Positions 1-5,041 are shown, numbered from the stretch's first letter. The stretch: 5,041 nucleotides of DNA from Syntrophaceae bacterium UBA1062 (GCA_002316295.1 DCDF01000184.1:1-5041); one strand, 5' to 3'. Notes: generated by a model from the sequence alone, not told the origin. A program made the numbers and translations.

Positions 1-195
1 CCCTGAATTCGAGCAGCCGGCGAATTCCTCGTTGAGACGGTTCACGGCCCTGAGCAGCGTGGTCTTGCCGGAACCTGACGGGCCGATGATCATGGTGATC
101 GAGTTGCCGGGCACATCCGTGGTTATGCCGTCCAGGATCGTCCTGCCGAAAAAAGCGACGCTCAGGTTTGTCACAGATATGGCCGGCGCATGCAT
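1..195 (-). CDS. pstB: Phosphate ABC transporter ATP-binding protein PstB (N-terminal 65 residues; runs off the window)
   Basis: This is the cytoplasmic ATPase subunit of the Pst high-affinity phosphate importer; it hydrolyses ATP to drive transport through PstC/PstA. Only the first 65 codons lie in the window and the frame stays open at base 1. Visible features are an N-terminal strand typical of ABC ATPases (AISVTNLSVAFFGR), then the Walker A loop GPSGSGKTT at residues 38-46, followed by LLRAVNRLNE, which is characteristic of PstB. The ATG at 195-193 is chosen because it starts 2 nt after the pstA stop (200-198) and a GGGAGAG Shine-Dalgarno lies in the last pstA codons. It is the last visible gene of the pst operon. 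The signature motif and Walker B are outside the window, so completeness cannot be judged. Confidence 0.93.
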   Translation of the reverse strand, partial: MHAPAISVTNLSVAFFGRTILDGITTDVPGNSITMIIGPSGSGKTTLLRAVNRLNEEFAGCSNSG

Positions 196-197
196 GT

Positions 198-1079
198 TCA
201 CTCTCCCATCGTCCATCGGCGCTTGAGTCTTCTCTGGATACAGTAGGAGATGAAAAAGATCGTGGCTGTCAGGGCCAGGAGCACCAGCGCGCTTCCGAAT
301 GCCCTCAGCAGTTCCAGCTCGTCTCTGTGCTCGGCGGTCAGGTAAAAAATGCTGAATGGCAGGGCCTCGAACTTATCGGACAATGACCTGGGGATGCCCG
401 CATTGGCAACGACCCCGGTGAGCATGATCACGGCGGTGTCTTCAGCGGCCCGGCCGATGGACAGGATGATGCCGCTCAAGATCGCGGTGCTCGATGCAGG
501 CAGCAGAACGTGCCAGATATTCTGCCAGCGCGTATACCCCAGCGACGGCCCCAGCAGCCGGCTGCTCTCCGGCAGGCTCTCCAGAGCGACCTGGGTCATG
601 CGGATCAGGTACGGCAGGATGAGCAGGGCGATGCACGCCGATGAGAGCATGATCGATGTATTGGCATGAGCATACAGTGTCCTGCGCATCAGCAGGATCA
701 GGGCAAAGCCGAACAGTCCCATGACGATGGAAGGCATGCCGGAGAGCAGGTCCACCATGAAGCTGAAGATGTTTTTCAACGGCCCGCGCGCATATTCCGC
801 CAGATAGATCCCGCAGCAGATGCCTAAGGGAATGGCAATGAGGGACGAGCACACTATGAGGATGAATGTGCCGGCCACTGCCGGGTAGATGCCGTCGAAG
901 ACCGGCTCTGCACCCATGACGGCGGCCCGCCAGGGGGTATCGCCGAAAAAGAGCGCGGGGCCCATGACGGGCAAGCCCTGTACGAGAAGGTACGCGATCA
1001 GAATGAAGACGGCCGCCGCGGTAATGCCCGCGGCCAGCCAGGAAAAAAACGTTAATGCATGCTCAGAACGCACGTTCAT
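198..1079 (-). CDS. pstA: Phosphate ABC transporter permease PstA
   Basis: Inner-membrane permease, 293 residues, close to the usual PstA length; with PstC it forms the phosphate channel. Hydrophobic segments lie roughly at residues 10-34, 67-95, 107-130, 142-160, 197-225 and 257-281, giving about six membrane spans. The cytoplasmic EAA loop that contacts PstB is at about 167-194 (ending NIWHVLLP), and the PstA-typical GRAAEDTA follows at 209-216. SGMPSIVMGLFG at 113-124 is another family-typical stretch. The ATG at 1079 is preceded by a strong GGGGGG-type Shine-Dalgarno inside the end of pstC, and the first 17 nt overlap pstC, suggesting translational coupling. The C terminus is basic (RRLKRR), fitting a cytoplasmic end. 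No frameshift or missing motif is seen. Confidence 0.95.
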   Translation of the reverse strand: MNVRSEHALTFFSWLAAGITAAAVFILIAYLLVQGLPVMGPALFFGDTPWRAAVMGAEPVFDGIYPAVAGTFILIVCSSLIAIPLGICCGIYLAEYARGPLKNIFSFMVDLLSGMPSIVMGLFGFALILLMRRTLYAHANTSIMLSSACIALLILPYLIRMTQVALESLPESSRLLGPSLGYTRWQNIWHVLLPASSTAILSGIILSIGRAAEDTAVIMLTGVVANAGIPRSLSDKFEALPFSIFYLTAEHRDELELLRAFGSALVLLALTATIFFISYCIQRRLKRRWTMGE

Positions 1080-1938
1080 GACGTTTCCCCCCTTGTCCGA
1101 ACCTGCCGCCGATGGTTCTGACGAGCAGGGTGAGCAGTGCCATGATCAGAAAGAGCAGGAGGCCTGCAGCGAATATGGAATAATAGGCCTGGTCCTGTGA
1201 ATCGGTTGCCACAACCAGGGCGATATGCGCGGTGAGCGTGCGGATGGAATCCAGCAGCGTATGCGGTATGACCGGCGCATTACCCGCCACCATGAGGGCC
1301 ACCAGGGTATCGCCCACGGCACGGCCGAACCCGAGGACCATGGCGACGACGAGCCCCCGGCCGGAACACGGCAGCAGCACCCAGAGCAACTCCTGGGCCG
1401 GAGTCAGCCCGAGCGAACGCGCACCCAGACGGACCTCCTCCGCTCTCTGGCGCATTTCCGTCTCGAGGGAGATTACCATGGTGGGTACGATCAGCAGGGA
1501 GAGAGTAATGGCGGAAGTCATCAGGCAGAACCCGGCGCCTTGATTGAACGTATCCCTGATGAGAGGAACCAGGACGAACACCGAGACGAAGCCGTAGATG
1601 ACCGTGGGAATGCTGGTCATGAAATATACCAGCGAGCGCACGGCGTTTGCCGGCCTGGCTGGGGCCAAGCCCTCTATGAAGCAGGTGATGCCGATCGCCA
1701 GGGGGCAGGCAAGCACCAGCGCCAGGAACGCCAGGCTGAAGGTGCCTGCCAGCATGGGGAGAATGCCGAATTCCCCCATGAAGGGTTTCCACACCGAACT
1801 GAAAATTCCGGCCAGGCCCCTGACATTTGAAAGCAGGGGCCAGGAAAAATACACGAGAAACCCGAAAACCGCTGTCACGCACAGGGCGCAGAAGAGCATG
1901 GAAACAAAGAGTGCACGTTCAACCCATTTTTCAAGCAT
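1063..1938 (-). CDS. pstC: Phosphate ABC transporter permease PstC
   Basis: Second membrane subunit of the phosphate importer, 291 residues, slightly short but within the family range. The first membrane segment is at about residues 8-32, followed by a periplasmic stretch containing FSSVWKP (46-52), typical of PstC. Family motifs SIPTVIYGF (109-117), the EAA loop (about 158-190, ending LLWVLLP) and GFGRAVGDT (203-211) are all present, the last matching the PstC version rather than PstA. The ATG at 1938 lies 45 nt downstream of the pstS stop. An AGGAAGG sequence sits about 12 nt upstream of it, a rather long spacing, so initiation may be modest. The 3' end overlaps pstA by 17 nt. Confidence 0.95.
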   Translation of the reverse strand: MLEKWVERALFVSMLFCALCVTAVFGFLVYFSWPLLSNVRGLAGIFSSVWKPFMGEFGILPMLAGTFSLAFLALVLACPLAIGITCFIEGLAPARPANAVRSLVYFMTSIPTVIYGFVSVFVLVPLIRDTFNQGAGFCLMTSAITLSLLIVPTMVISLETEMRQRAEEVRLGARSLGLTPAQELLWVLLPCSGRGLVVAMVLGFGRAVGDTLVALMVAGNAPVIPHTLLDSIRTLTAHIALVVATDSQDQAYYSIFAAGLLLFLIMALLTLLVRTIGGRFGQGGKRHERAF

Positions 1939-1983
1939 GCCTGTAACGCACCTTCCTGGTTGCCTTGCCCTTTGACGCCGGGG

Positions 1984-2817
1984 TTATTTCGATATGGGGA
2001 TATAACCGTGCTTCTTGCAGATCTCGGCTCCATCCGGGCCCAGGATATAGTCGATGAAGGCCTGTTGAAGCTGAGTGGGCTGCCCCTTGGTGTTCATGTA
2101 CAGGTATCTCGTCACCCTGTAGGCGCCGCTCTTGGCGTTTTCCTGCGAAGGCTCGACCTTGTCGATGACCACGGCCTTTACATCCTTGCTGATATGGCCG
2201 ATCCCCAGGTAGCCGATGGCATGGGGATCCCCGGCAACAGCCACCTTCATAGCCCCGTTCGAGGCCACGATATTGGCGTTCTGAGCCAAGTCGCCCTTGT
2301 TGAGCAGTTTTTCCCAGAACACTTCCCGGGTTCCGCTTGCCTCGTCGCGGGTGAAGAGGTGAATGGCCGCGTCAGGACCGCCGAGATCCTTCCAGTTTGC
2401 GATCCGGCCTGAGAATATCTCCTTGATCTGCTGGGCGGAAAGCTCGCTTACCGGGTTCTTCGGGTTGACCACCACGGCGACGCCGTCAATCGCAAACGGA
2501 AACGATACCAGGCCGTACTTGCTCTTTTCCGCCTCGCTCACGGCCCGCCCGGTGTTGCCGATATCGACGAGCCCTTCGCCCACCTTCTGTACGCCTACGC
2601 CCGAGCCTCCGCCGGCAACCGTGATCCTGATATCGGGGTTGAACCTCATGATATTCTTGCCCGCATCGTTCATTACCGGGATATGCGCGGTGCCTCCTGC
2701 AATGTCGATCGTGCCCTTCAACCCTGCGAACCGATCCAGTTCGGATGCCTGAATGCCGCCTGCGGCGAGAAAAGCGCACAGGGCCGCAAGCACTGCGATA
2801 AACGTTGTTCTCTTCAT
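1984..2817 (-). CDS. pstS: Phosphate ABC transporter substrate-binding protein PstS
   Basis: Periplasmic phosphate-binding protein, 277 residues. An N-terminal Sec signal peptide is clear: MKRTT, a hydrophobic core, then a likely cleavage after Ala24 (IQA|SE). Cys14 is preceded by AAL, not a good lipobox, so a soluble periplasmic protein is more likely than a lipoprotein. Binding-protein motifs are in order: IDIAGGTAHIPV (37-48) where relatives often have GSTT, AGGGSGVGVQKVGEG (68-82), DIGNTGR (85-91), and RDEASGTRE (157-165), which supplies phosphate ligands in the family. It resembles the short PstS type common in Deltaproteobacteria, Firmicutes and archaea. The ATG is preceded by AGGGGGA, 4-5 nt away. 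As the first pst gene it is probably regulated by phosphate, but I see no unmistakable Pho box upstream. Confidence 0.95.
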   Translation of the reverse strand: MKRTTFIAVLAALCAFLAAGGIQASELDRFAGLKGTIDIAGGTAHIPVMNDAGKNIMRFNPDIRITVAGGGSGVGVQKVGEGLVDIGNTGRAVSEAEKSKYGLVSFPFAIDGVAVVVNPKNPVSELSAQQIKEIFSGRIANWKDLGGPDAAIHLFTRDEASGTREVFWEKLLNKGDLAQNANIVASNGAMKVAVAGDPHAIGYLGIGHISKDVKAVVIDKVEPSQENAKSGAYRVTRYLYMNTKGQPTQLQQAFIDYILGPDGAEICKKHGYIPISK

Positions 2818-2845
2818 TATTCCCCCTGTTATGGTATGTTGTTAT
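2818..2845 (-). promoter_or_regulatory. AT-rich leader of pstS with Shine-Dalgarno and two ATAACA copies
   Basis: This 28-nt gap separates the stop of the dehydratase remnant from the pstS ATG. Read on the minus strand it holds two exact ATAACA copies (2845-2840 and 2832-2827, 13 nt apart) and then the AGGGGGA ribosome binding site. PhoB/PhoP-type sites use direct repeats with 11-bp periodicity, so a 13-bp period is not a standard match. A weak -35-like TTGGAA lies just upstream, inside the remnant, but the matching -10 is poor. This may be where pst transcription control acts, but that is inference. Confidence 0.3.
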
Positions 2846-3160
2846 TTATCTGTGCATTCCAACGAAGGCTTCGGCGCGGGCCTTGATCCGGCCTGTGTCT
2901 TCCATGCGGTTATCGGTATCGATCTGCAGAACAGGTACGCATGTTTCCTTGAGCGCCCGAACCACGGCCTCCATCAGGAAGGGTTGGCAGAACTGCAGAC
3001 CATACTGGATAACGCCGTCAGCCTGATTCTTCTTCACCATCTCTCCAATATGCGCCAACCGGCCCGGATTCGGGGTGAAGATGGTGCAATCGATCTGGAA
3101 GCAACGATCCTCGATGGCATGCATGAACGCCAAGTTAGCAGTATTGAAGCAGTGAGGCAA
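2846..3160 (-). pseudogene. C-terminal remnant of a 2-hydroxyacyl-CoA dehydratase-like (HgdB/BcrC/DCCP family) iron-sulfur protein
   Basis: About 100 residues resemble the C-terminal end of the HgdB/BcrC superfamily (2-hydroxyacyl-CoA dehydratases, benzoyl-CoA reductase subunits and double-cubane cluster proteins). Recognisable pieces are TPNPGRLAHI (29-38), ADGVIQYGLQFCQPF (47-61), whose Cys58 sits where the family has a cluster-ligating cysteine, and PVLQIDTDNRMED followed by an RAEAF end, the family's usual terminus. Full-length members are roughly 370-430 residues, so about three quarters is missing. The frame closes upstream with TAA at 3187-3185, and the only early start is a TTG at 3160 without a Shine-Dalgarno. 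An internal ATG (MHAIED, start 3124) is possible but would give an even shorter product. I read it as a decayed or truncated gene; a small stand-alone protein cannot be excluded. Confidence 0.72.
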
Positions 3161-3182
3161 ATAACAAGAAGTAATAATGAAC

Positions 3183-3213
3183 GGTTATCCATATCTAATT
3201 GGTATGGACAACC
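3183..3213. repeat. Imperfect inverted repeat, 11-nt arms, 9-nt spacer
   Basis: The left arm GGTTATCCATA (3183-3193) and right arm TATGGACAACC (3203-3213) are reverse complements at 10 of 11 positions, with a 9-nt centre. The single mismatch becomes a G-U wobble if the minus strand is transcribed, so a minus-strand RNA could form an uninterrupted 11-bp stem. No T-run follows either side, so it is not an intrinsic terminator. It sits in an AT-rich patch between the dehydratase remnant and the HAD gene, and may be an operator for a dimeric regulator, an RNA stem, or a scar of rearrangement. Confidence 0.6.
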
Positions 3214-3226
3214 ACACACCTATGCT
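3199..3226 (+). promoter_or_regulatory. Possible sigma70-type promoter for the HAD gene
   Basis: TTGGTA (3199-3204) and TATGCT (3221-3226) are separated by 16 nt and each match four of six bases of the -35 and -10 consensus. The -35 overlaps the right arm of the inverted repeat at 3183-3213, a layout that would suit repression or activation by a protein bound to the dyad. Transcription would begin near 3233 and run into the mini-ORF and HAD gene. In an AT-rich stretch such matches occur by chance, so this is tentative. Confidence 0.28.
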
Positions 3227-3313
3227 TGATCTTGGAGTGGTTTTTCGCGTAAGCTTCCAGGCATGCCGTATGAGAGAAAATCATCCGCTCCGGTAGGAGG
3301 AGAAGCAAGAAAT

Positions 3314-3382
3314 ATGGGGGATTTCACGGCTGCACCGGCAGGTGACATCTCCTTCAAGGCCAGCCTGGCAGGGGCCCTATGA
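3314..3382 (+). CDS. Possible 22-residue leader ORF overlapping the HAD gene start
   Basis: An ATG at 3314 opens a 22-codon frame (MGDFTAAPAGDISF... ending LAGAL) whose TGA overlaps the ATG of the HAD gene as ATGA. It is preceded by AGGAGGAG (3295-3302), the strongest Shine-Dalgarno-like sequence in this stretch, about 11 nt upstream. The same frame is open further upstream, with another ATG at 3263 (MPYERKSSAP...), giving 39 residues. I recognise no family. It could be a leader peptide that couples translation into the HAD gene, or simply an open stretch in GC-rich DNA with a chance purine run. No membrane segment or metal-binding motif is visible. Confidence 0.3.
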   Translation: MGDFTAAPAGDISFKASLAGAL

Positions 3383-3849
3383 TCGAAATAAACATACCAG
3401 GCCGCGGGCTTGTTCATCTGGACAATCTCGTTTGCGATTACAATGGGACCATCGCGCAGGATGGAAAACTCCTGCCCGGTGTCGGGGATGCGCTATTGAG
3501 CCTTGCAGCCGGCCTTCGAGTTCATGTAATCACGGCAGACACGTTCGGCCAGGTGGCGCGTGAGCTTCATGGGCTACCCGTAACCCTGGAAATCATTCCT
3601 GCTCAATCCCAGGCGCAGGCCAAACTCGACTACATCACACGGCTTGGAGTCGAGACTGTCGTTGCGGTCGGAAACGGCCTCAATGACAGCATGATGCTTC
3701 ACGAAGCCGCAATCGGCATCGCGCTTGTTCAAAAAGAAGGCGCCTCAGCCGTCGCATTGGCCAGCGCCGATATCGTATTATTCAATATCCTCGATGCGCT
3801 GGATCTGCTGCTGAACCCAAAGCGCCTGGTAGCCACGCTCCGCTCGTAA
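3379..3849 (+). CDS. HAD-superfamily hydrolase of the 'soluble P-type ATPase' type (COG4087-like)
   Basis: A 156-residue cytoplasmic protein with all four HAD motifs and almost nothing else. Motif I is DYNGT (nucleophile Asp20), motif II is VITAD (Thr52), motif III is probably Lys82, and motif IV is VGNGLNDSMML with Asp103. The order and the C-terminal PKRLVATLRS match small HAD proteins annotated as soluble P-type ATPase or ATPase P. They resemble the phosphorylation domain of P-type ATPases but lack cap and membrane domains. The usual second motif I aspartate (D-x-D) is Asn22 here, which should alter phosphatase chemistry. A TGA in frame at 3343-3345 means 3379 is the first possible start; its own ribosome binding site (AGGGG) is modest. 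The gene converges on mop, 29 nt away. Substrate unknown. Confidence 0.85.
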   Translation: MIEINIPGRGLVHLDNLVCDYNGTIAQDGKLLPGVGDALLSLAAGLRVHVITADTFGQVARELHGLPVTLEIIPAQSQAQAKLDYITRLGVETVVAVGNGLNDSMMLHEAAIGIALVQKEGASAVALASADIVLFNILDALDLLLNPKRLVATLRS

Positions 3850-3870
3850 CGAACGCACGGAGGCTTTTTT
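3837..3870 (+). terminator. Possible imperfect intrinsic terminator of the HAD gene
   Basis: The end of the HAD gene and the following bases can fold into GC-TCCG-CT-CGT / ACG-CA-CGGA-G-GC (3837-3847 with 3853-3864) around an AACGA loop. A two-base internal mismatch and one bulged G interrupt the stem. It is followed directly by six T (3865-3870) and more AT-rich sequence. It lies over the stop codon and between two convergent genes, which is where a terminator is expected. The interrupted stem lowers confidence. Confidence 0.45.
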
Positions 3871-3878
3871 ATATTTTA

Positions 3879-4088
3879 TTATTCCTTGACCGGAAGGACG
3901 TGGATAGCCTTGATGATGAGCTCTACCGAGTCCCCGGCCTTCAATCCCATTGCCTCAACCGATTCGGTCGTAAGGACCGACGCCATTTCGGATGCACTGA
4001 TGGCCTCGAACTTCACCAGGGACATGACATCCCCTTTTTTCACCGACTTCACCTTTGCTCTTATGTCGTTTCGAGCTCCGTATTTCAT
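3879..4088 (-). CDS. Molybdenum-pterin/molybdate-binding protein, single Mop (TOBE-like) domain
   Basis: A 69-residue protein made of one Mop domain, the size of small molbindins (clostridial MopI-III), which bind molybdate or related oxyanions as ring-shaped oligomers in the cytoplasm. The family core is visible: YGARND at residues 3-8 (usual form SARN, here Gly for Ser), a KKGDVMSLVKFE strand region, TTESVEAMGLKAGDSV, and a terminal IIKAIHVLPVKE matching the IKAxxV ending. The ATG at 4088 is chosen because AAGGAGG (4100-4094) sits 5 nt upstream; a longer reading from a TTG at 4103 would place this Shine-Dalgarno inside the coding region. It is downstream of nifB on the same strand (159-nt gap), consistent with molybdenum handling for nitrogenase. 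Storage versus sensing role cannot be told from sequence. Confidence 0.9.
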   Translation of the reverse strand: MKYGARNDIRAKVKSVKKGDVMSLVKFEAISASEMASVLTTESVEAMGLKAGDSVELIIKAIHVLPVKE

Positions 4089-4110
4089 ACATTCCTCCTT
4101 CAAAAGGCTT

Positions 4111-4138
4111 GATATACTCTCAATGCTATTTTGGACAA
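4111..4138 (-). promoter_or_regulatory. Possible sigma70-type promoter of the mop gene
   Basis: On the minus strand TTGTCC (4138-4133) and TATATC (4116-4111) are spaced by 16 nt, with the mop Shine-Dalgarno starting about 10 nt further down. This predicts a very short leader. The -35 directly abuts the arm of the dyad at 4139-4188, as if a regulator bound there could contact polymerase. Matches are partial, and mop could equally be read through from nifB. Confidence 0.35.
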
Positions 4139-4188
4139 GAATGATTCCTCATAAACAGGTTTATCAGAAATGGGCCCTGAAATCATTC
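4139..4188 (-). promoter_or_regulatory. Nested dyad upstream of mop (10-nt outer arms, inner palindrome)
   Basis: The outer arms GAATGATTCC (4139-4148) and GAAATCATTC (4179-4188) pair at 9 of 10 positions, and the tenth becomes a G-U pair in minus-strand RNA. Within the 30-nt interior are the palindrome ATAAAC-AG-GTTTAT (4151-4164) and the self-complementary GGGCCC (4172-4177). The element lies between nifB and mop, 51 nt before the mop start and just upstream of the candidate -35. It may be a regulator binding region, an RNA structure at the end of the nifB message or leader of mop, or both. It does not look like the ModE consensus palindrome or a Moco riboswitch that I can recognise. Confidence 0.45.
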
Positions 4189-4247
4189 CCCCAGGACGAT
4201 CAATATCGGGTTCTGCAGCATCACCTTCATAAGAAAGATTTATCCTA

Positions 4248-5041
4248 CTATGAATGGATTCTAAGTACAGTATCCCCCGAGTTCCGACAATCGTCGGTAC
4301 CGAGGAGGCCGACTGCATCCGCCCGACATCTCTGACAATGGTACATCTGGGGAATATGGAACGATGCGAGATCCCGGATTCGTTCAATCTCGGCATCGCC
4401 GGGGGATGCCAGAAACTCGAAGGGGGTGTCAGGAACAGGGATCAAGGGGATACAGTTCATGATATCCGCCCCCAGGCAGGCAGCCTCCTTTGCAATGGCG
4501 GGAATGTGGTCGGCATTGATGCCGGGAATGACAACCGTATTCACCTTGACCACGAATCCCCGTGCCTTGAGCTCGACAACGGCCTCCCGCTGGCGGGAGA
4601 GAAGAATGTCCGCAGCCTCGGTTCCCCGATAGGTCGTGCCCCTTATCCTCACCCAGGAGTATATGTGCCGGCTGACCTCGGGGTCCACAGCATTTATCGT
4701 GACCGTGACATGGGTCACCCCGGCCTCTTCCAGGGCATCGATATGCCCGGGCAGATTCAGACCATTGGTCGAGATACAGATCAGCAGATCCGGGTACGCT
4801 CGATGTACGGCACGCAGCGCTTCGAGGCTCAGCTCTGGATCACATAGAGGATCTCCCGGCCCGGCAATCCCCACTACGGAAATATCCGAACGCCATCTCA
4901 TGAGGTTTTCCAGGCAGGGAAGTACCTCACCGGGTTTAAGTATCCGGCTGGCCACACCCGGGCGGCATTCGTTCGCACAGTCGTAACGGCGGTTGCAGAA
5001 GTTGCACTGTACATTGCACCTCGGGGCCACCGGCAGGTGGA
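4248..5041 (-). CDS. nifB: Nitrogenase cofactor biosynthesis radical SAM protein NifB (5' end outside the window)
   Basis: NifB fuses two 4Fe-4S clusters with a SAM-derived carbide and an extra sulfur into NifB-co, the 8-iron core of nitrogenase cofactors. About 263 residues are visible, and the frame is open to the window edge: the residues before the GTG at 5030 read HLP, giving HLPVAPRC as in NifB. Counting that GTG as residue 1, the radical SAM motif C-x3-C-x2-C is Cys5, Cys9, Cys12, followed by NRRYDCANECRPGV (13-26). GIAGPGDPL (54-62) is the SAM-binding equivalent; CISTNGLNLP (85-94) and NTVVIPGIN (164-172) are also typical. HCQRCRADAVGLLG (231-244) is the NifB C-terminal cysteine motif. 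The protein stops soon after, so it lacks the NifX-like domain fused in proteobacterial NifB such as that of Azotobacter. The N-terminal cluster cysteine lies outside the window. Confidence 0.93.
   Translation of the reverse strand, partial: HLPVAPRCNVQCNFCNRRYDCANECRPGVASRILKPGEVLPCLENLMRWRSDISVVGIAGPGDPLCDPELSLEALRAVHRAYPDLLICISTNGLNLPGHIDALEEAGVTHVTVTINAVDPEVSRHIYSWVRIRGTTYRGTEAADILLSRQREAVVELKARGFVVKVNTVVIPGINADHIPAIAKEAACLGADIMNCIPLIPVPDTPFEFLASPGDAEIERIRDLASFHIPQMYHCQRCRADAVGLLGTDDCRNSGDTVLRIHS

Noticed and set aside
1225..1830. Long plus-strand open frame (201 codons) across pstC
   Set aside because: It lies antisense to pstC, its translation is rich in Arg, Gly, Glu and Gln with no domain, and it is explained by the codon usage of the GC-rich gene on the other strand.
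1939..1983. pstS-pstC gap examined for an attenuator or REP-like hairpin
   Set aside because: No convincing stem was found; only a distant purine-rich ribosome binding site for pstC is visible.
3034..3219. Minus-strand frame with CGCPYQLDMDN, vaguely like a GCP-containing stretch in HgdB-family proteins
   Set aside because: The resemblance covers only a few residues, falls in the AT-rich repeat-bearing patch, and the rest of the frame is simply out of register with the remnant. Too weak to claim a frameshifted continuation.
3220..3417. Minus-strand 65-codon frame under the HAD gene start
   Set aside because: It has no family resemblance and overlaps the better supported HAD gene and its upstream ribosome binding site on the plus strand.
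4283..4297. Small perfect hairpin CCGAC-AATC-GTCGG near the nifB 3' end
   Set aside because: It lies within nifB coding sequence, is only five base pairs long and has no T-run downstream, so it is probably incidental.
4100..4396. Minus-strand frame of 98 codons overlapping the nifB 3' end and stopping just before the mop Shine-Dalgarno
   Set aside because: The position of the stop is suggestive, but most of it is out of frame with nifB coding sequence, no start has a well-spaced ribosome binding site, and the tail (…SKIALRVYQAF) matches no family I know.
4254..4847. Plus-strand open frame (197 codons) antisense to nifB
   Set aside because: The opposite strand encodes a clear NifB with all motifs; this frame shows no recognisable family and is a shadow.

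Overview
The window looks like a chromosomal piece of an anaerobic, probably diazotrophic bacterium. A Desulfobacterota/deltaproteobacterial or similar syntroph/sulfate-reducer-like lineage is my best guess. This rests on a NifB-type radical SAM protein, a Mop-type molybdate-binding protein, a COG4087-type 'soluble P-type ATPase' HAD protein and a remnant of a 2-hydroxyacyl-CoA dehydratase-like (HgdB/BcrC family) protein, all in GC-rich coding DNA. The taxonomic call is inference from gene content only.

Left part (1-2817, minus strand): a high-affinity phosphate ABC transporter operon, transcribed right to left as pstS-pstC-pstA-pstB. PstS is the periplasmic phosphate binder, PstC and PstA form the membrane channel, and PstB (cut by the window edge) is the ATPase. 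The genes are tightly packed: 45 nt between pstS and pstC, a 17-nt overlap between pstC and pstA, and 2 nt between pstA and pstB.

Middle part (2818-3378): a degraded stretch. 2846-3160 (minus) encodes only the C-terminal ~100 residues of an HgdB/BcrC-like iron-sulfur protein and is read as a pseudogene remnant lying 28 nt upstream of pstS. It ends at an AT-rich patch (about 3160-3225) that carries a clear inverted repeat (3183-3213) and a possible plus-strand promoter. A tiny ORF with a strong Shine-Dalgarno (3314-3382, plus) then overlaps the next gene by ATGA.

Right part (3379-5041): the plus-strand COG4087-like HAD gene converges on a minus-strand mop gene, with a possible imperfect intrinsic terminator between them. 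Upstream of mop lies a dyad-rich intergenic segment (4089-4247), followed by the minus-strand nifB, whose 5' end runs off the window. NifB makes the FeS core (NifB-co) of nitrogenase cofactor and Mop proteins bind molybdate, so this side of the window appears devoted to nitrogenase/molybdenum metabolism. The HAD protein may belong to the same neighbourhood, but its substrate is not known.

I found no tRNA, rRNA, CRISPR array or intact mobile element. The least explained parts are the two dyads (3183-3213 and 4139-4188), the mini-ORF ahead of the HAD gene, and the dehydratase remnant at what looks like a recombination junction.
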